A stretch of DNA of 64,000 bases from assembly GCF_963676665.1 (NCBI RefSeq), contig NZ_OY781369.1, positions 90,001 to 154,000 of the forward strand. The letters run 5' to 3'. The DNA comes from an uncultured Tolumonas sp. Its GTDB lineage: Bacteria > Pseudomonadota > Gammaproteobacteria > Enterobacterales > Aeromonadaceae. Numbering within the stretch: position 1 is the stretch's first letter; each line of letters begins with the position of its first letter. Under the pieces are notes generated by a model, which worked only from the letters and a program-made list of their open reading frames with translations, was not told where the DNA came from and did no database searches. Shown in pieces: positions 1-9,388 of the stretch. A program made the position numbers and the translations under genes.

Positions 1-165
1 TGCGCTGTTTTCTCTATCCTTTTATGACGATTTATCAGAAGCTGATAAGAGAAAATGTTAACTGGCTAGCGTTAAAGCAGTATCTCAATGGCAGCTATTG
101 TCATAAGCATCTACCATGGGTGGTGACATCATCTCTATAACAACAATTTTAGTGAGTGCTATTCA
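1..165. other. Upstream gap, no gene recognised
   Basis: No reading frame with coding character is visible before the RRM gene. The stretch has a small nested dyad: TTATCAG (32-38) pairs with CTGATAA (42-48), and TTTTCTCT (8-15) with AGAGAAAA (48-55). It could be the terminator or leader of a gene outside the window, but no clean U-tract settles it. Confidence 0.3.
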
Positions 166-741
166 ATGAACATTCCACCACGTTATTCATTTTGTGTATT
201 GGCCACTGCCGTGCTGGCGATCATCGGCTATTTTATGTCTCCTATGATTGGTCTGGGCATTGCCATTGGCGGTTTAGTTTCTCCCCTCTTTGTTCTTTGT
301 CATTCAGCAACACAGCAAAACCCCTCTCCTATTACGTCTGCCAAACCCGTTGCACCAGTTAAGTCTTCAGCTGCAAAAGCAACATCCCCAGTCCGAGACA
401 TTGAACAGAACGACGATACCGCGGTAATCACTCGCGCAGATTATGCCGGTGAAGTGAAAACAATTTATGTCGGTAACTTGCCATACCGAGCAAACGAAGC
501 AGCGATCCGTAGCTTATTTGCCGAACATGGTTTGGTATTGTCGGTTCGTCTGGTGAAAGATCGAGATACAGGTAAGCGTCGGGGCTATGGTTTTGTAGAG
601 ATGCCGGCCGCGGCAGCTGATTCTGCCATTGCAACACTGAATGAGACCGAGTATCTGCAACGTACCTTGAAAGTACGTGAAGCAAATGAAAAGAAAGAGC
701 TGAAACCGGAAGATGAAAGTTCGAATTCAGCTGAGCTTTAA
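166..741 (+). CDS. Membrane-anchored RRM-domain RNA-binding protein
   Basis: A 191-residue protein with two parts. Residues about 9-22 and 25-45 are hydrophobic and look like two closely spaced membrane segments. After a low-complexity linker (about 50-95), residues about 98-172 form one RNA recognition motif: RNP2 is IYVGNL (100-105) and RNP1 is RGYGFVEM (139-146), the last aromatic of RNP1 being replaced by Met. The tail is acidic. Bacterial RRM proteins are usually short and soluble, so the N-terminal anchor is unusual. The RNA target is unknown. The 3' end overlaps convergent murI by four bases, and its terminator lies inside murI. The ATG at 166 has only a weak ribosome binding site. Confidence 0.85.
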   Translation: MNIPPRYSFCVLATAVLAIIGYFMSPMIGLGIAIGGLVSPLFVLCHSATQQNPSPITSAKPVAPVKSSAAKATSPVRDIEQNDDTAVITRADYAGEVKTIYVGNLPYRANEAAIRSLFAEHGLVLSVRLVKDRDTGKRRGYGFVEMPAAAADSAIATLNETEYLQRTLKVREANEKKELKPEDESSNSAEL

Positions 742-1541
742 TTCATAAGTTCGAATAGCTGTAATGAATGGAAGCCGTATTCAATGAGAATGCGGTTTTT
801 TTTATGGGCATCCTGATCCAGTAACGTGCAATACGCCTGACCATTGATAGTGTCAGTGATAGTGCTTGCCGTGTGCGGTAATAACGTGGCGACCCGTTTG
901 GCAATTGCAGCACCGGAATCGACCAGCTGGACACCCGGCATGATGCGGTAGAGTTCTTCTTTCAACAGCGGGAAATGAGTACAACCCAACACCAGTGTAT
1001 CCGGTGGTAATGAATGGTCGGTTAATGGTTGTAATGCATGACGGACGGCCAACTCATCAACTGCATACCCGGCCATCTTGCGTTCAGCCTGGATCACCAG
1101 TTCGGTGACCCCCAGTTTTAATACCTGACAATGCGCGGCAAATTGGGCGATCAGTTGTGAGGTATAAGGACGTTGTACCGTCGCAGGGGTAGCCAATAGA
1201 CCAACACAACGGTTTTGTGTCAGCATGGCGGCGGGTTTGATGGCAGGCACCACACCCACAACGGGGATAGATAACGCCGCTCTTAAGGCCGGTAAGGTAA
1301 TAGTACTGGCGGTGTTACAGGCGATGACGACCAGATCGATCTTGCGTTCATGCACCAGTTGCGTGATCAGCGAACAGCAACGCTCAACAATGATATGTTC
1401 CGGTTGTTCACCATAAGGAAAGAAGGCGTTATCGAACAGATAATCATAGCGATGTTCGGGCAGACGACGGCGGACTTCCTGATAAATAGATAGCCCACCC
1501 ATACCGGAATCAAAAAGCAGGATGTTCACGTTGATTCTCAC
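738..1541 (-). CDS. murI: Glutamate racemase
   Basis: Converts L-glutamate to D-glutamate in the cytoplasm for peptidoglycan precursor synthesis. The N-terminal FDSGMGG loop, the catalytic cysteine in VIACNTAS and the second catalytic cysteine in LVLGCTHFPLL are all present, as expected for a cofactor-independent racemase. The length of 267 residues fits the family. The frame opens with GTG at 1541; a second GTG at 1529 would start four residues later, directly before the first beta strand, and I cannot decide between them. The gene converges on the RRM gene and overlaps it by four bases. Confidence 0.95.
   Translation of the reverse strand: MRINVNILLFDSGMGGLSIYQEVRRRLPEHRYDYLFDNAFFPYGEQPEHIIVERCCSLITQLVHERKIDLVVIACNTASTITLPALRAALSIPVVGVVPAIKPAAMLTQNRCVGLLATPATVQRPYTSQLIAQFAAHCQVLKLGVTELVIQAERKMAGYAVDELAVRHALQPLTDHSLPPDTLVLGCTHFPLLKEELYRIMPGVQLVDSGAAIAKRVATLLPHTASTITDTINGQAYCTLLDQDAHKKNRILIEYGFHSLQLFELMN
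775..803 (+). terminator. Rho-independent terminator of the RRM gene, inside murI
   Basis: CCGTATTC (775-782) pairs with GAATGCGG (788-795) through eight pairs, one a G-U wobble. The loop is AATGA and eight Ts follow. It reads on the plus strand but lies within the 3' coding part of the convergent murI gene. Confidence 0.75.
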
Positions 1542-1603
1542 TTCTTCTAACGACGCGCGGAATGATACTCCCTTCCAACACGATCGTCATCGCTCAACAC
1601 GGA

Positions 1604-2587
1604 CTAACAGTTGTAACTATTCATGACCGGCGGAGTCTGCTGCAACAATTGCGCCTGCTCACTCAATAGTTGGAATTGGCGATGCCAATAGTCGTCAGCG
1701 TTGAACCAAGGGAAAGCCAATGGAAAAGCAGGATCTTGCCAACGCTGATGCAGCCAGACCAGATAATTAAGCATCCGCAGTGTACGCAAAGGTTCAATAT
1801 AACTCAGCTGGCGTTCATCAAACTCGCAGAACGCTTCATAACCGTCAAGAATGGTATAGATCTGCTGCCGTTGTTCGGTGGCATCACCGGATAATAACAT
1901 CCAGATATCTTGAATGGCTGGCCCCATGACGCAATCATCCAGATCCAACAATGCGGGCGCATCACGCCACAGGATATTACCCGCATGACAATCACCGTGT
2001 ATTGCTAACTGCGGAACGGTAAATAGCGCATGTTCGTGTAATTGCTGCTGCAACTGTGCAAGTAATGCGGGCCATGGTTTTTGCGTTTTACCCCACGGCT
2101 GATGTTGCAGTAAATAATTCACCGGCCGCGTCAGACGATTATTCACATTAAAAGCTGGACGGTGTTCCAGCGTATAGTCGGCGACACAACTGTGCCAGCG
2201 CCCTAACGCCTGCCCTACTGCTTCCAACTGCATCATATTATCGAGTTCGACGGCACGACCGGCTCTGTATGGCCAGATCGCATAGTAGAAACCATCTATA
2301 TATAGCAGCGATACCCCTTGCCAGATCAAAGGCGCAAGTACGGGGACATCATGCTCAACCAGATAGTGAGTGAGCTGATGTTCTTCTTTTATCTGTGCTT
2401 GGTTCCAGCGTTCCGGGCGATAGAATTTGATGACATATCGCTGGCGATCTTCCGCCTGAAACAGATAAACACGGTTTTCATAGCTATTAAGAGGCGTTAA
2501 ACCAGATTCGGGATATAACCCTTGTGCCGCCAGAGCCGACAAGATCAGCTCTGGGGTAAGCGATTGGAACTGAAATGAAGATTGCAT
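1604..2587 (-). CDS. srkA: Stress response kinase A (YihE family)
   Basis: Protein kinase of the aminoglycoside-phosphotransferase fold. In E. coli it counters MazF-linked death and Cpx envelope stress. The catalytic loop IHGDCHAGNILW and the metal-binding DLDDCVMGP are intact. I start at the ATG at 2587, ten codons inside the open frame: AAGG lies at good distance, the gene then does not run into yihD, and 327 residues match the E. coli length. It lies eight bases downstream of yihD on the same strand, the order also found in enterobacteria. Confidence 0.93.
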   Translation of the reverse strand: MQSSFQFQSLTPELILSALAAQGLYPESGLTPLNSYENRVYLFQAEDRQRYVIKFYRPERWNQAQIKEEHQLTHYLVEHDVPVLAPLIWQGVSLLYIDGFYYAIWPYRAGRAVELDNMMQLEAVGQALGRWHSCVADYTLEHRPAFNVNNRLTRPVNYLLQHQPWGKTQKPWPALLAQLQQQLHEHALFTVPQLAIHGDCHAGNILWRDAPALLDLDDCVMGPAIQDIWMLLSGDATEQRQQIYTILDGYEAFCEFDERQLSYIEPLRTLRMLNYLVWLHQRWQDPAFPLAFPWFNADDYWHRQFQLLSEQAQLLQQTPPVMNSYNC

Positions 2588-2594
2588 GTAAACC

Positions 2595-2861
2595 TTATTT
2601 GATGATGCCTCGGGCACGCAGGATCGCTTCTTTAAAATCGGGGACGGCGTCTTTGGCTAAACCAGGGATCATTTCAGTTTCGCCACGGCTACGCATTTTC
2701 AGCTGATAGATCAGGGTATCGTCACTAATGGTTTCCAACGCATCAGGAAAACCGGCTTCACTAGCCACTTTTTGTAAAAATTGCAGCAAAGTCAGATCTT
2801 GATCTTGCAGCCATTCCGCTTGTAATAGTTCCAGCAGCTCTTCGATACGGTGACATTGCAT
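2595..2861 (-). CDS. yihD: YihD family protein (DUF1040)
   Basis: A small soluble protein of 88 residues matching the YihD/DUF1040 family, from the MQCHRIEELLELLQ start to an ILRARGIIK end. The molecular function is unknown. It is preceded by a clear AGGAG and lies just upstream of srkA, so the two are probably cotranscribed. I see no catalytic motif. Confidence 0.9.
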   Translation of the reverse strand: MQCHRIEELLELLQAEWLQDQDLTLLQFLQKVASEAGFPDALETISDDTLIYQLKMRSRGETEMIPGLAKDAVPDFKEAILRARGIIK

Positions 2862-2911
2862 GGTGTTTCTCCTGATGCAGAAAAATAGTATTCATGAGTT
2901 ATGTTTGTAGC

Positions 2912-3946
2912 TTACCAACAACTCACGGTCTGGTATAGCTGCCGACTACAGCGGCGCTGACATGCCAAACCACGTGACCACCAAGCAAACAGCCATCGCA
3001 AACCACGATCATAACGGCCAGTTAAGCGACAACCGAGAATGACATTTCGCACATCGCGGCGAGTAATTTTGACGTTATGGCCGGTAAGATAGGCATCAGA
3101 ATGCTGGATCTTCTGCAGCGTTAATACAGCCATACCGATAGCCCATAAACAAAACTGCCGCAGCCCCTGCTCTTCTGCCGGTATCGCTAACGTGTATTCC
3201 AGCGCATCGCGCAGATGGCCATGGGCAATGGCAACTAACTCTTGCCGACTAGCAATCAATGTTGGATTACCGCTCGGCGGCCAGACGATGCCTTGTTGAC
3301 TCACCAGTGTTTGTGGCCACCAGCACACACCGCGTTTCGCATCATCCCAGACATCTTTCAGAATATTCGTCAGCTGCAAACCTAAGCCAAATGACACAGA
3401 AAGCGCCGCCAGCTCTTCGCGCTGTGCGCTCAATGACGGACGATAAGCAATAAACAAGGCTGTCAGCATTTCACCGACCACGCCAGCTACCGCATAACAG
3501 TAGTGATCTAAGGCAGTTTGATCATCTAACCCATGTGGGGACGCCAGTGTCTGATAACGGGTCATGCCGTGACTCATGATCGCCACGCCGCGTAATAAGA
3601 TTTGCTGCACTTCTGCGGGGAATTGTTGGTAATGTGCAATGACGCTGACGGTTTGTGCAATCAGCTCTTGTTCTGCAGCCGAGGTTCCCGAGGATAAATG
3701 CGGCGAAAGCTGCTGATGCAGGCATTCCGCAGGTTGTTTACCTGACAGTACATCCAGAAATAGCTGAATAAAATTGGTTTTATCTTCACAAGAGAGCGTT
3801 GGCTCATCTTCGATGGTATCGGCGATCCGGCATAACAGATAGGCATTTCCCACCCAATCGGCCAATGGCGCAGGCAACTGAGGAATCGTCAGCGCAAAGG
3901 TGCGAGATACTTTAGCCAATAATTCGGCTTGTAGCGGTTCAGTCAT
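2912..3946 (-). CDS. Squalene/phytoene synthase family protein, squalene synthase-like
   Basis: A 344-residue trans-isoprenyl synthase. The first Asp-rich motif is DTIED (43-47). The second is NILKDVWDD (194-202), and the stretch DHYCYAVAGVVGEM (147-160) lies between them. These resemble farnesyl-diphosphate farnesyltransferase (squalene synthase), which joins two farnesyl diphosphates, more than the split HpnC/HpnD type. There is no C-terminal membrane anchor. No squalene-hopene cyclase, hpn, crt or isoprenoid gene lies nearby; neighbours are yihD and divergent ubiD. The end product in this organism is therefore unclear, and phytoene or another C30 product remains possible. Confidence 0.8.
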   Translation of the reverse strand: MTEPLQAELLAKVSRTFALTIPQLPAPLADWVGNAYLLCRIADTIEDEPTLSCEDKTNFIQLFLDVLSGKQPAECLHQQLSPHLSSGTSAAEQELIAQTVSVIAHYQQFPAEVQQILLRGVAIMSHGMTRYQTLASPHGLDDQTALDHYCYAVAGVVGEMLTALFIAYRPSLSAQREELAALSVSFGLGLQLTNILKDVWDDAKRGVCWWPQTLVSQQGIVWPPSGNPTLIASRQELVAIAHGHLRDALEYTLAIPAEEQGLRQFCLWAIGMAVLTLQKIQHSDAYLTGHNVKITRRDVRNVILGCRLTGRYDRGLRWLFAWWSRGLACQRRCSRQLYQTVSCW

Positions 3947-4067
3947 GGGATCGTTTCAGGAATTTGGCCAGCAGATCAAAGTTTATCATCGATCCGTGTT
4001 GTCCGCAGCAAGCCAAATCGGCGAACTGTTCGTATAATCAACTCAGTTTTATTGACCGGTAACCCTG

Positions 4068-5537
4068 ATGAAATACCGTGACTTACGTGATTTTATACGT
4101 CTGCTGGAAGAACGCGGCCAACTCAAACGCATCTCGCAGGAAATCGACCCCTATCTGGAAATGACCGAAATAGCTGACCGCACCTTACGTGCACAAGGCC
4201 CGGCTTTGCTGTTTGAAAACCCAAAAGGTTCGCGTCATCCCGTATTAGCCAACCTGTTCGGTACACCACAGCGAGTGGCTTGGGGCATGGGGCAGAACGA
4301 TGTCAGCGCACTGCGCGATGTTGGTGAATGGATGGCCATGTTGAAAGAACCGGAGCCACCAAAAGGCTTACGCGATCTGTTCGATAAGCTGCCACTGTTT
4401 AAACAAATTCTGAACATGCCCGTCAAACGCCTGAGTAAAGCGCCTTGTCAGGAGATTGTGCTGACTGGTGATGAGGTGGATTTATACCAGCTCCCTGTGC
4501 AGCACTGCTGGCCCGGTGATGTGGCGCCGTTAGTTACCTGGGGGCTGACCATTACCCGCGGCCCTTACAAGAAACGCCAGAACCTTGGCATTTATCGCCA
4601 ACAGCTGCTCGCGAAAAATAAACTGGTGATGCGTTGGTTGGATCACCGCGGTGGCGCGATTGATTTCCGTGAATGGCAGGAAGAGCATCCCGGTGAACCC
4701 TACCCAGTTGCAGTTGCTATTGGTGCTGATCCGGCCACTATTTTAGGTGCGGTAACGCCGGTACCGGATACCTTGTCCGAATATGCCTTTGCCGGTCTGC
4801 TGCGTCAAAGCCGCACCGAGGTAGTCAAAGCATTAAGCTGTGATCTGGATGTACCGGCCAGTGCGGAAATTGTGCTGGAAGGTTATCTGATGCCCGGTGA
4901 GATGGCGCCGGAAGGGCCGTATGGCGATCACACCGGTTACTACAATGAAGTCGATGAATTTCCGGTCTTCACCATTACTCACATGACCATGCGCAAAGAC
5001 GCCATTTATCACAGCACCTACACCGGACGCCCGCCGGATGAGCCCGCGATGTTGGGAGTGGCATTAAATGAAGTGTTTGTTCCGTTGTTGCGTAAACAAT
5101 TCCCGGAAATTATTGATTTTTATCTACCGCCGGAAGGCTGTTCGTACCGCATGGCGATAGTCACTATTAAGAAGCGTTACCCCGGCCACGCCAAACGCGT
5201 GATGATGGGGGTATGGAGTTTCCTGCGTCAGTTTATGTATACCAAGTTTGTTATCGTTTGTGACGATGATGTTAACGCACGTGACTGGAATGACGTAATA
5301 TGGGCCATTACTACGCGCATGGATCCAACCAGAGATACTACGCTTATAGAGAATACGCCGATTGATTATCTGGACTTTGCCTCACCGGTGGCCGGTTTAG
5401 GTTCTAAAATGGGTCTGGATGCCACCAACAAATGGCCGGGTGAAACACAGCGTGAATGGGGAACCCCTATTCATATGGACGAAGCGGTGAAACACCGTGT
5501 TGATGAACTCTGGGATTCGCTGGGTATTTTAGATTAA
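4068..5537 (+). CDS. ubiD: 4-hydroxy-3-polyprenylbenzoate decarboxylase
   Basis: Prenylated-FMN-dependent decarboxylase of ubiquinone synthesis; it removes the carboxyl group of 3-polyprenyl-4-hydroxybenzoate. The 489-residue length fits the family. The MKYRDLRDF start, [19 protein letters not shown] (prFMN/metal region) and the [11 protein letters not shown] segment are well conserved. The ATG at 4068 matches the usual family start. It is followed 45 bases later by fre, as in enterobacteria. The cofactor-supplying prenyltransferase ubiX is not in the window. Confidence 0.96.
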   Translation: MKYRDLRDFIRLLEERGQLKRISQEIDPYLEMTEIADRTLRAQGPALLFENPKGSRHPVLANLFGTPQRVAWGMGQNDVSALRDVGEWMAMLKEPEPPKGLRDLFDKLPLFKQILNMPVKRLSKAPCQEIVLTGDEVDLYQLPVQHCWPGDVAPLVTWGLTITRGPYKKRQNLGIYRQQLLAKNKLVMRWLDHRGGAIDFREWQEEHPGEPYPVAVAIGADPATILGAVTPVPDTLSEYAFAGLLRQSRTEVVKALSCDLDVPASAEIVLEGYLMPGEMAPEGPYGDHTGYYNEVDEFPVFTITHMTMRKDAIYHSTYTGRPPDEPAMLGVALNEVFVPLLRKQFPEIIDFYLPPEGCSYRMAIVTIKKRYPGHAKRVMMGVWSFLRQFMYTKFVIVCDDDVNARDWNDVIWAITTRMDPTRDTTLIENTPIDYLDFASPVAGLGSKMGLDATNKWPGETQREWGTPIHMDEAVKHRVDELWDSLGILD

Positions 5538-5582
5538 CACCATAACCCAGCCACTTGAACGAACATTATTACGAGGAATGCT

Positions 5583-6281
5583 ATGGCACGCACTGTCTGT
5601 CATCTGGAAACTCTGCATGAGTGTGCGGAACACATCTGGCATGTTCGCTTGATCCCTGAGCAACAGATTGCTTATAAACCGGGGCAATATCTGCAAGTGA
5701 TCATGGGTGAAAAAGATCACCGCTCCTTCTCGATTGCCAGTTCCCCCAGCCGTGGCAATGTGCTGGAACTGCAGATCGGCGCCACCCCCGGCAACAAATA
5801 TCCGGGACAAGTGCTGGAAGCATTACGCACCGACGGCAAAATCGAAGTAGAAATGCCGCTGGGCAATGCTTATCTGCGCGAACACAGTGAGCGACCAATT
5901 TTGTTGATTGCTGGCGGCACAGGTTACAGTTATGCCCGCTCCATTTTGCAATATCTGGTTGATAACAAAATGCCACGCCGTACCTATTTATACTGGGGTG
6001 TGCGTAACGCCGACCAGCTTTATGAAGGCGAAGAGGTATTGAACTGGGCTAGCGAATTTAAAGATCTGACCTTTGTGCCGGTGGTGCAATTCCCGGATGA
6101 TGACTGGTTGGGCCGTTCAGGTTTAGTGCATGAAGTGGTGCTGAGTGATTTCCACTCCTTTGACCAGTTTGATATTTATGTCGCAGGCCGTTTTGAAATG
6201 GCAGCGGTAGTACGGGATGCTCTGCGCCATCGCGGTATCAAAGAAGAACATCTGTTTGGCGATGCATTCCATCTGATCTAA
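5583..6281 (+). CDS. fre: NAD(P)H-flavin reductase
   Basis: Cytosolic reductase that passes electrons from NAD(P)H to free flavins. The 232 residues carry the flavin site RSFSIASSP, a nucleotide-binding LIAGGTGYSYARSI (about residues 105-118) and a C-terminal HLFGDAFHLI. Reduced flavin can serve ribonucleotide reductase activation and iron reduction. The start has AGGA at good distance. It is placed directly after ubiD; the co-occurrence is conserved although the two enzymes do not share a reaction. Confidence 0.95.
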   Translation: MARTVCHLETLHECAEHIWHVRLIPEQQIAYKPGQYLQVIMGEKDHRSFSIASSPSRGNVLELQIGATPGNKYPGQVLEALRTDGKIEVEMPLGNAYLREHSERPILLIAGGTGYSYARSILQYLVDNKMPRRTYLYWGVRNADQLYEGEEVLNWASEFKDLTFVPVVQFPDDDWLGRSGLVHEVVLSDFHSFDQFDIYVAGRFEMAAVVRDALRHRGIKEEHLFGDAFHLI

Positions 6282-6290
6282 TCGGCGAAT

Positions 6291-6314
6291 GCGGGTTTCA
6301 ATGCTGAGACCCGC
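6291..6314. terminator. Hairpin between convergent fre and ubiK
   Basis: GCGGGTTTC (6291-6299) and GAGACCCGC (6306-6314) form a nine-pair stem with one wobble and a six-base loop. The T-tract is poor on both sides. Its place between two convergent genes suggests a shared terminator. Confidence 0.5.
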
Positions 6315-6332
6315 TTATCGCAGAATAATGAC

Positions 6333-6587
6333 TTAATCGCGCTCTGCCAGCTGTTTTTCCAGCTGCTGCAGTTTTTCTTCCAGTGCCTGTAATTTTTCGC
6401 GTGTGCGCAACAACACTTTAGTCTGCACATCAAACTCTTCGCGACTCACCAGATCCAGTTTCATCAACTGCGCCTGCAGCACCTGCTTCACTTTTTTATC
6501 CACTTCTTCGCCCACGCTTTTCAGCCCTGGCGGCAACGCGGCCTGAATAGAGCGCGCCATCTCTTCAATTTTGTTCGGATTAATCAT
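6333..6587 (-). CDS. ubiK: Ubiquinone biosynthesis accessory factor UbiK (BMFP/YqiC)
   Basis: An 84-residue protein of the membrane fusogenic/YqiC family, which in E. coli (UbiK) helps UbiJ deliver quinone intermediates to the Ubi complex under aerobic conditions. The first half has the [15 protein letters not shown] helix; the second half (about residues 50-84) is a heptad-rich coiled coil. I start at the ATG at 6587, which has AGAGGAG just before it, not at the farther in-frame ATG at 6632. The gene follows recQ on the same strand. Confidence 0.9.
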   Translation of the reverse strand: MINPNKIEEMARSIQAALPPGLKSVGEEVDKKVKQVLQAQLMKLDLVSREEFDVQTKVLLRTREKLQALEEKLQQLEKQLAERD

Positions 6588-6640
6588 GCTGTTCTCCTCT
6601 GCATGCGGCGATTCTGCCGCAGGATGCGTCAACTTGCCAG

Positions 6641-8491
6641 CTACAGATCGGCATGTTCACGGATGCATTCCAAAAAGGCTTCGCCAAAACGCTCTAATTT
6701 GCGGTAACCCACGCCATTGATAGTAAGTAAATCCGCCTCGGTGACCGGTTTAAATTGCGCTAATTCCAGCAAGGTTGCGTCATTAAAGACCACATACGGT
6801 GGAATACCCTCTTCTTCCGCCAGCTGTTTACGCAACTTACGTAACTCACGGAATAAAGCGGCGTCTTCCCCTTGCGCCAACTCCAGCTCGCGCCGGCGGA
6901 GTTTTTTCGCCGACAACAATTCGGTGCGTGGTACCGCCAGTTCCAGCGGCTGATCGCCGCGCAATACAGGGCGTGCCGCTTCGGTCAGTTGTAACACCAG
7001 ATGACGGGTAATGTTTTGCACCAGCAAACCTTTATGGATCAGCTGACGTAATACCGATAACCAATATTCGTGCGACTGATCTTTGCCAATGCCGTAAGTA
7101 GTGAGTTTGTCGTGGCCTAACTCGCGGATACGCTGGCTTTGCGCACCCCGTAACACTTCAATTACATGGCCCATGCCATAACGCTGCCCGACCCGATAGA
7201 CACAAGACAGTGCTTTGCGTGCATCGTCGGTACCATCATAGGTTTTCGGTGGGTCGAGACAAATATCGCAGTTACCACACGGCTCGGCGTGATATTCCCC
7301 GAAGTAATTGAGTAGCACCTGACGGCGGCAGGTTTGCGCTTCCGCAAATGCCGACATCAGATTCAGTTTGAAGATCTCGACCTGTCGTTGCTCGGCATTT
7401 TCGTTGTTTTCCAGCAACCCTCTGACCCGCTCAATATCCGCCGGATCAAACAATAGCAACGCTTCTGCCGGTAAACCATCGCGACCGGCACGACCGGTTT
7501 CCTGATAATAGGCTTCGATATTTTTCGGAATATCGTAGTGCACCACAAAGCGCACGTTGGGTTTATCGATCCCCATACCAAAGGCTACGGTGGCGACCAC
7601 GATATCGAGATCATCACGGATGAACGCATCTTGCACTGCCGCCCGCAGTGTACTCGGCAAACCGGCGTGATAACAGGCTGCACGGTAATTCCGTACTTTC
7701 AGCAGATCGGCGACCTCTTCCGTACGTTTACGGCTGGTGCAATAAACAATACCGCATTGACCGGCCTGCTTTTGCACATAATGCAGCAGCTGCTCCGACG
7801 GTTTGAACTTTTCCACCAGGGTATAACGAATATTCGGGCGATCGAAACTGGCCAAATGTACCAGCGGATCATTAAGCGTTAACCGATTAAGAATATCTTG
7901 CCGTGTGGCATCGTCTGCCGTCGCAGTCAGTGCCACCAGCGGAATGTGTGGAAACAGATGACGCAGTCGGCCCAGCTCGGCATATTCCGGGCGGAAATCA
8001 TGTCCCCACTGCGAGATACAGTGTGCTTCATCAATGGCAATCAGTGCCAATGGCATCTCTTGCAGACGGGCTAAAAAGTCGGGCAGTAAAATCCGTTCTG
8101 GCGCCACATACAACAGCTTCAAATCACCACGCCAAAGCTGGCTATAGACTTCCATCAGTTCGTCACGCGCCAGACCCGAGTGTAATCCGGCGGCAGCTAC
8201 GCCATTCGCGCGCAACGCATCGACCTGATCTTTGATCAGCGCAATCAGCGGTGAAACGACAATCGCCAGCCCGGGACGTACCAGCGCCGGGATTTGGTAA
8301 CACAACGATTTGCCGCCACCGGTTGGCATAATGGCTAAGACATCTTTGCCAGCCACCAATTGTTCAATAACCGTATCTTGCCCCGGACGGAATGCCTGAA
8401 AGCCAAAAACCTCCCGCAGCACGTCTAACGGCTGAGGATATGAGAGCGACTGCACGAAGGGCGTGTCCTGCATGGCGGAATTTAAAATCAT
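6641..8491 (-). CDS. recQ: ATP-dependent DNA helicase RecQ
   Basis: A 3'-5' helicase of the RecF recombination pathway, 616 residues. Helicase motifs are clear: [16 protein letters not shown] (motif I), [18 protein letters not shown] (motif II and the aromatic-rich loop), ALTATA (III) and [12 protein letters not shown] (VI). The zinc cysteines follow in [12 protein letters not shown] and [13 protein letters not shown]-terminal HRDC domain spans roughly 530-605. The start could be M1 (8491) or M7 (8473); neither has a strong ribosome binding site. It lies upstream of ubiK. Confidence 0.96.
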   Translation of the reverse strand: MILNSAMQDTPFVQSLSYPQPLDVLREVFGFQAFRPGQDTVIEQLVAGKDVLAIMPTGGGKSLCYQIPALVRPGLAIVVSPLIALIKDQVDALRANGVAAAGLHSGLARDELMEVYSQLWRGDLKLLYVAPERILLPDFLARLQEMPLALIAIDEAHCISQWGHDFRPEYAELGRLRHLFPHIPLVALTATADDATRQDILNRLTLNDPLVHLASFDRPNIRYTLVEKFKPSEQLLHYVQKQAGQCGIVYCTSRKRTEEVADLLKVRNYRAACYHAGLPSTLRAAVQDAFIRDDLDIVVATVAFGMGIDKPNVRFVVHYDIPKNIEAYYQETGRAGRDGLPAEALLLFDPADIERVRGLLENNENAEQRQVEIFKLNLMSAFAEAQTCRRQVLLNYFGEYHAEPCGNCDICLDPPKTYDGTDDARKALSCVYRVGQRYGMGHVIEVLRGAQSQRIRELGHDKLTTYGIGKDQSHEYWLSVLRQLIHKGLLVQNITRHLVLQLTEAARPVLRGDQPLELAVPRTELLSAKKLRRRELELAQGEDAALFRELRKLRKQLAEEEGIPPYVVFNDATLLELAQFKPVTEADLLTINGVGYRKLERFGEAFLECIREHADL

Positions 8492-8725
8492 AACTACATT
8501 CTAATTAAGTGTGCAGTGCAGTGATACAGGCAGGAGAAAGTATCGCCGATCTGAATATTCATATAGTTGCATCGCATATATCTTTTTGAACAAAAAACAC
8601 ACAGTTCTTATACTTATTTGTAACTATACGTAACTTTTTTATTTCATATATACTTGATACGCGTCAAAGTTTCCCCCGCCGTTGATTGCAATTGCGTTCC
8701 ATACTATGAGCAGGGAGGAGTACCT

Positions 8726-9259
8726 ATGGGCCAGACTACACCGCTCCGCAGTGATGAGCTGCTGCGGCAGTTAGAACATTTGCGCCATACTGCGCAAGAC
8801 CCGAGCCTGTTGCTATGGCTGCAACGGGAGCTGGACGGTTATGATGCCAGTGACGAACTACCATGGTATCGCATCATGGAATGTCGCCAACGTGGCTTGT
8901 TTATGCATCATGGCACCGCCCATCAACAAACCAGCCAGATCAATGAAAAATGTTTATGCCAGCGCGATATGGAACGTGTGCGGTATTTACTGATCAGAGG
9001 ACCTCTTTCCTGTTATCTCGATAGCCATACGCCGACACTGGAACGGTGGCCAGATAGCTTGTTGCGGGAATACAGCCAGCATTTGATCCCTGAACATGTC
9101 TGTTTATACGCATGGAAAGAACCGATTGCTTCGGTCAGAGAACACCTGTTGTTAGGTATTAGCAGTGTACTGCAACAATACGTACCATCCATGTGTCGCG
9201 AAATGGAAAATGCCAATCGCTCTCTGCGTACCTTACAGCACCGCCAATGGTGGGTTTGA
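8726..9259 (+). CDS. AbiTii-like domain protein, possible abortive-infection factor
   Basis: A 177-residue soluble protein I do not know by name. Residues about 8-50 carry the hallmark of the AbiTii domain: a helix of the form LLRQLEHLRHTAQDPSLLLW, then RELDGY (34-39) and DELPWYR (43-49). The rest has no motif I recognise, and there is no membrane segment. AbiTii domains occur in proteins of suspected abortive-infection or toxin function, but I see no partner gene beside it. The open frame extends 24 codons upstream; I start at 8726, where a strong GGAGGAG stands seven bases before ATG. The upstream 230 bases are AT-rich and divergent from recQ. Confidence 0.65.
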   Translation: MGQTTPLRSDELLRQLEHLRHTAQDPSLLLWLQRELDGYDASDELPWYRIMECRQRGLFMHHGTAHQQTSQINEKCLCQRDMERVRYLLIRGPLSCYLDSHTPTLERWPDSLLREYSQHLIPEHVCLYAWKEPIASVREHLLLGISSVLQQYVPSMCREMENANRSLRTLQHRQWWV

Positions 9260-9388
9260 TCTGTTAGTTTTGAAAAATAACGACAAATAAGACGTTAATG
9301 ACATAATTGCAGTGGTTCATTTCCTGATATACCCGCTAACCCCGTCTGGTATATGCTCAATGCCCCTTTCCGCTTTCTGTTAATTGCC

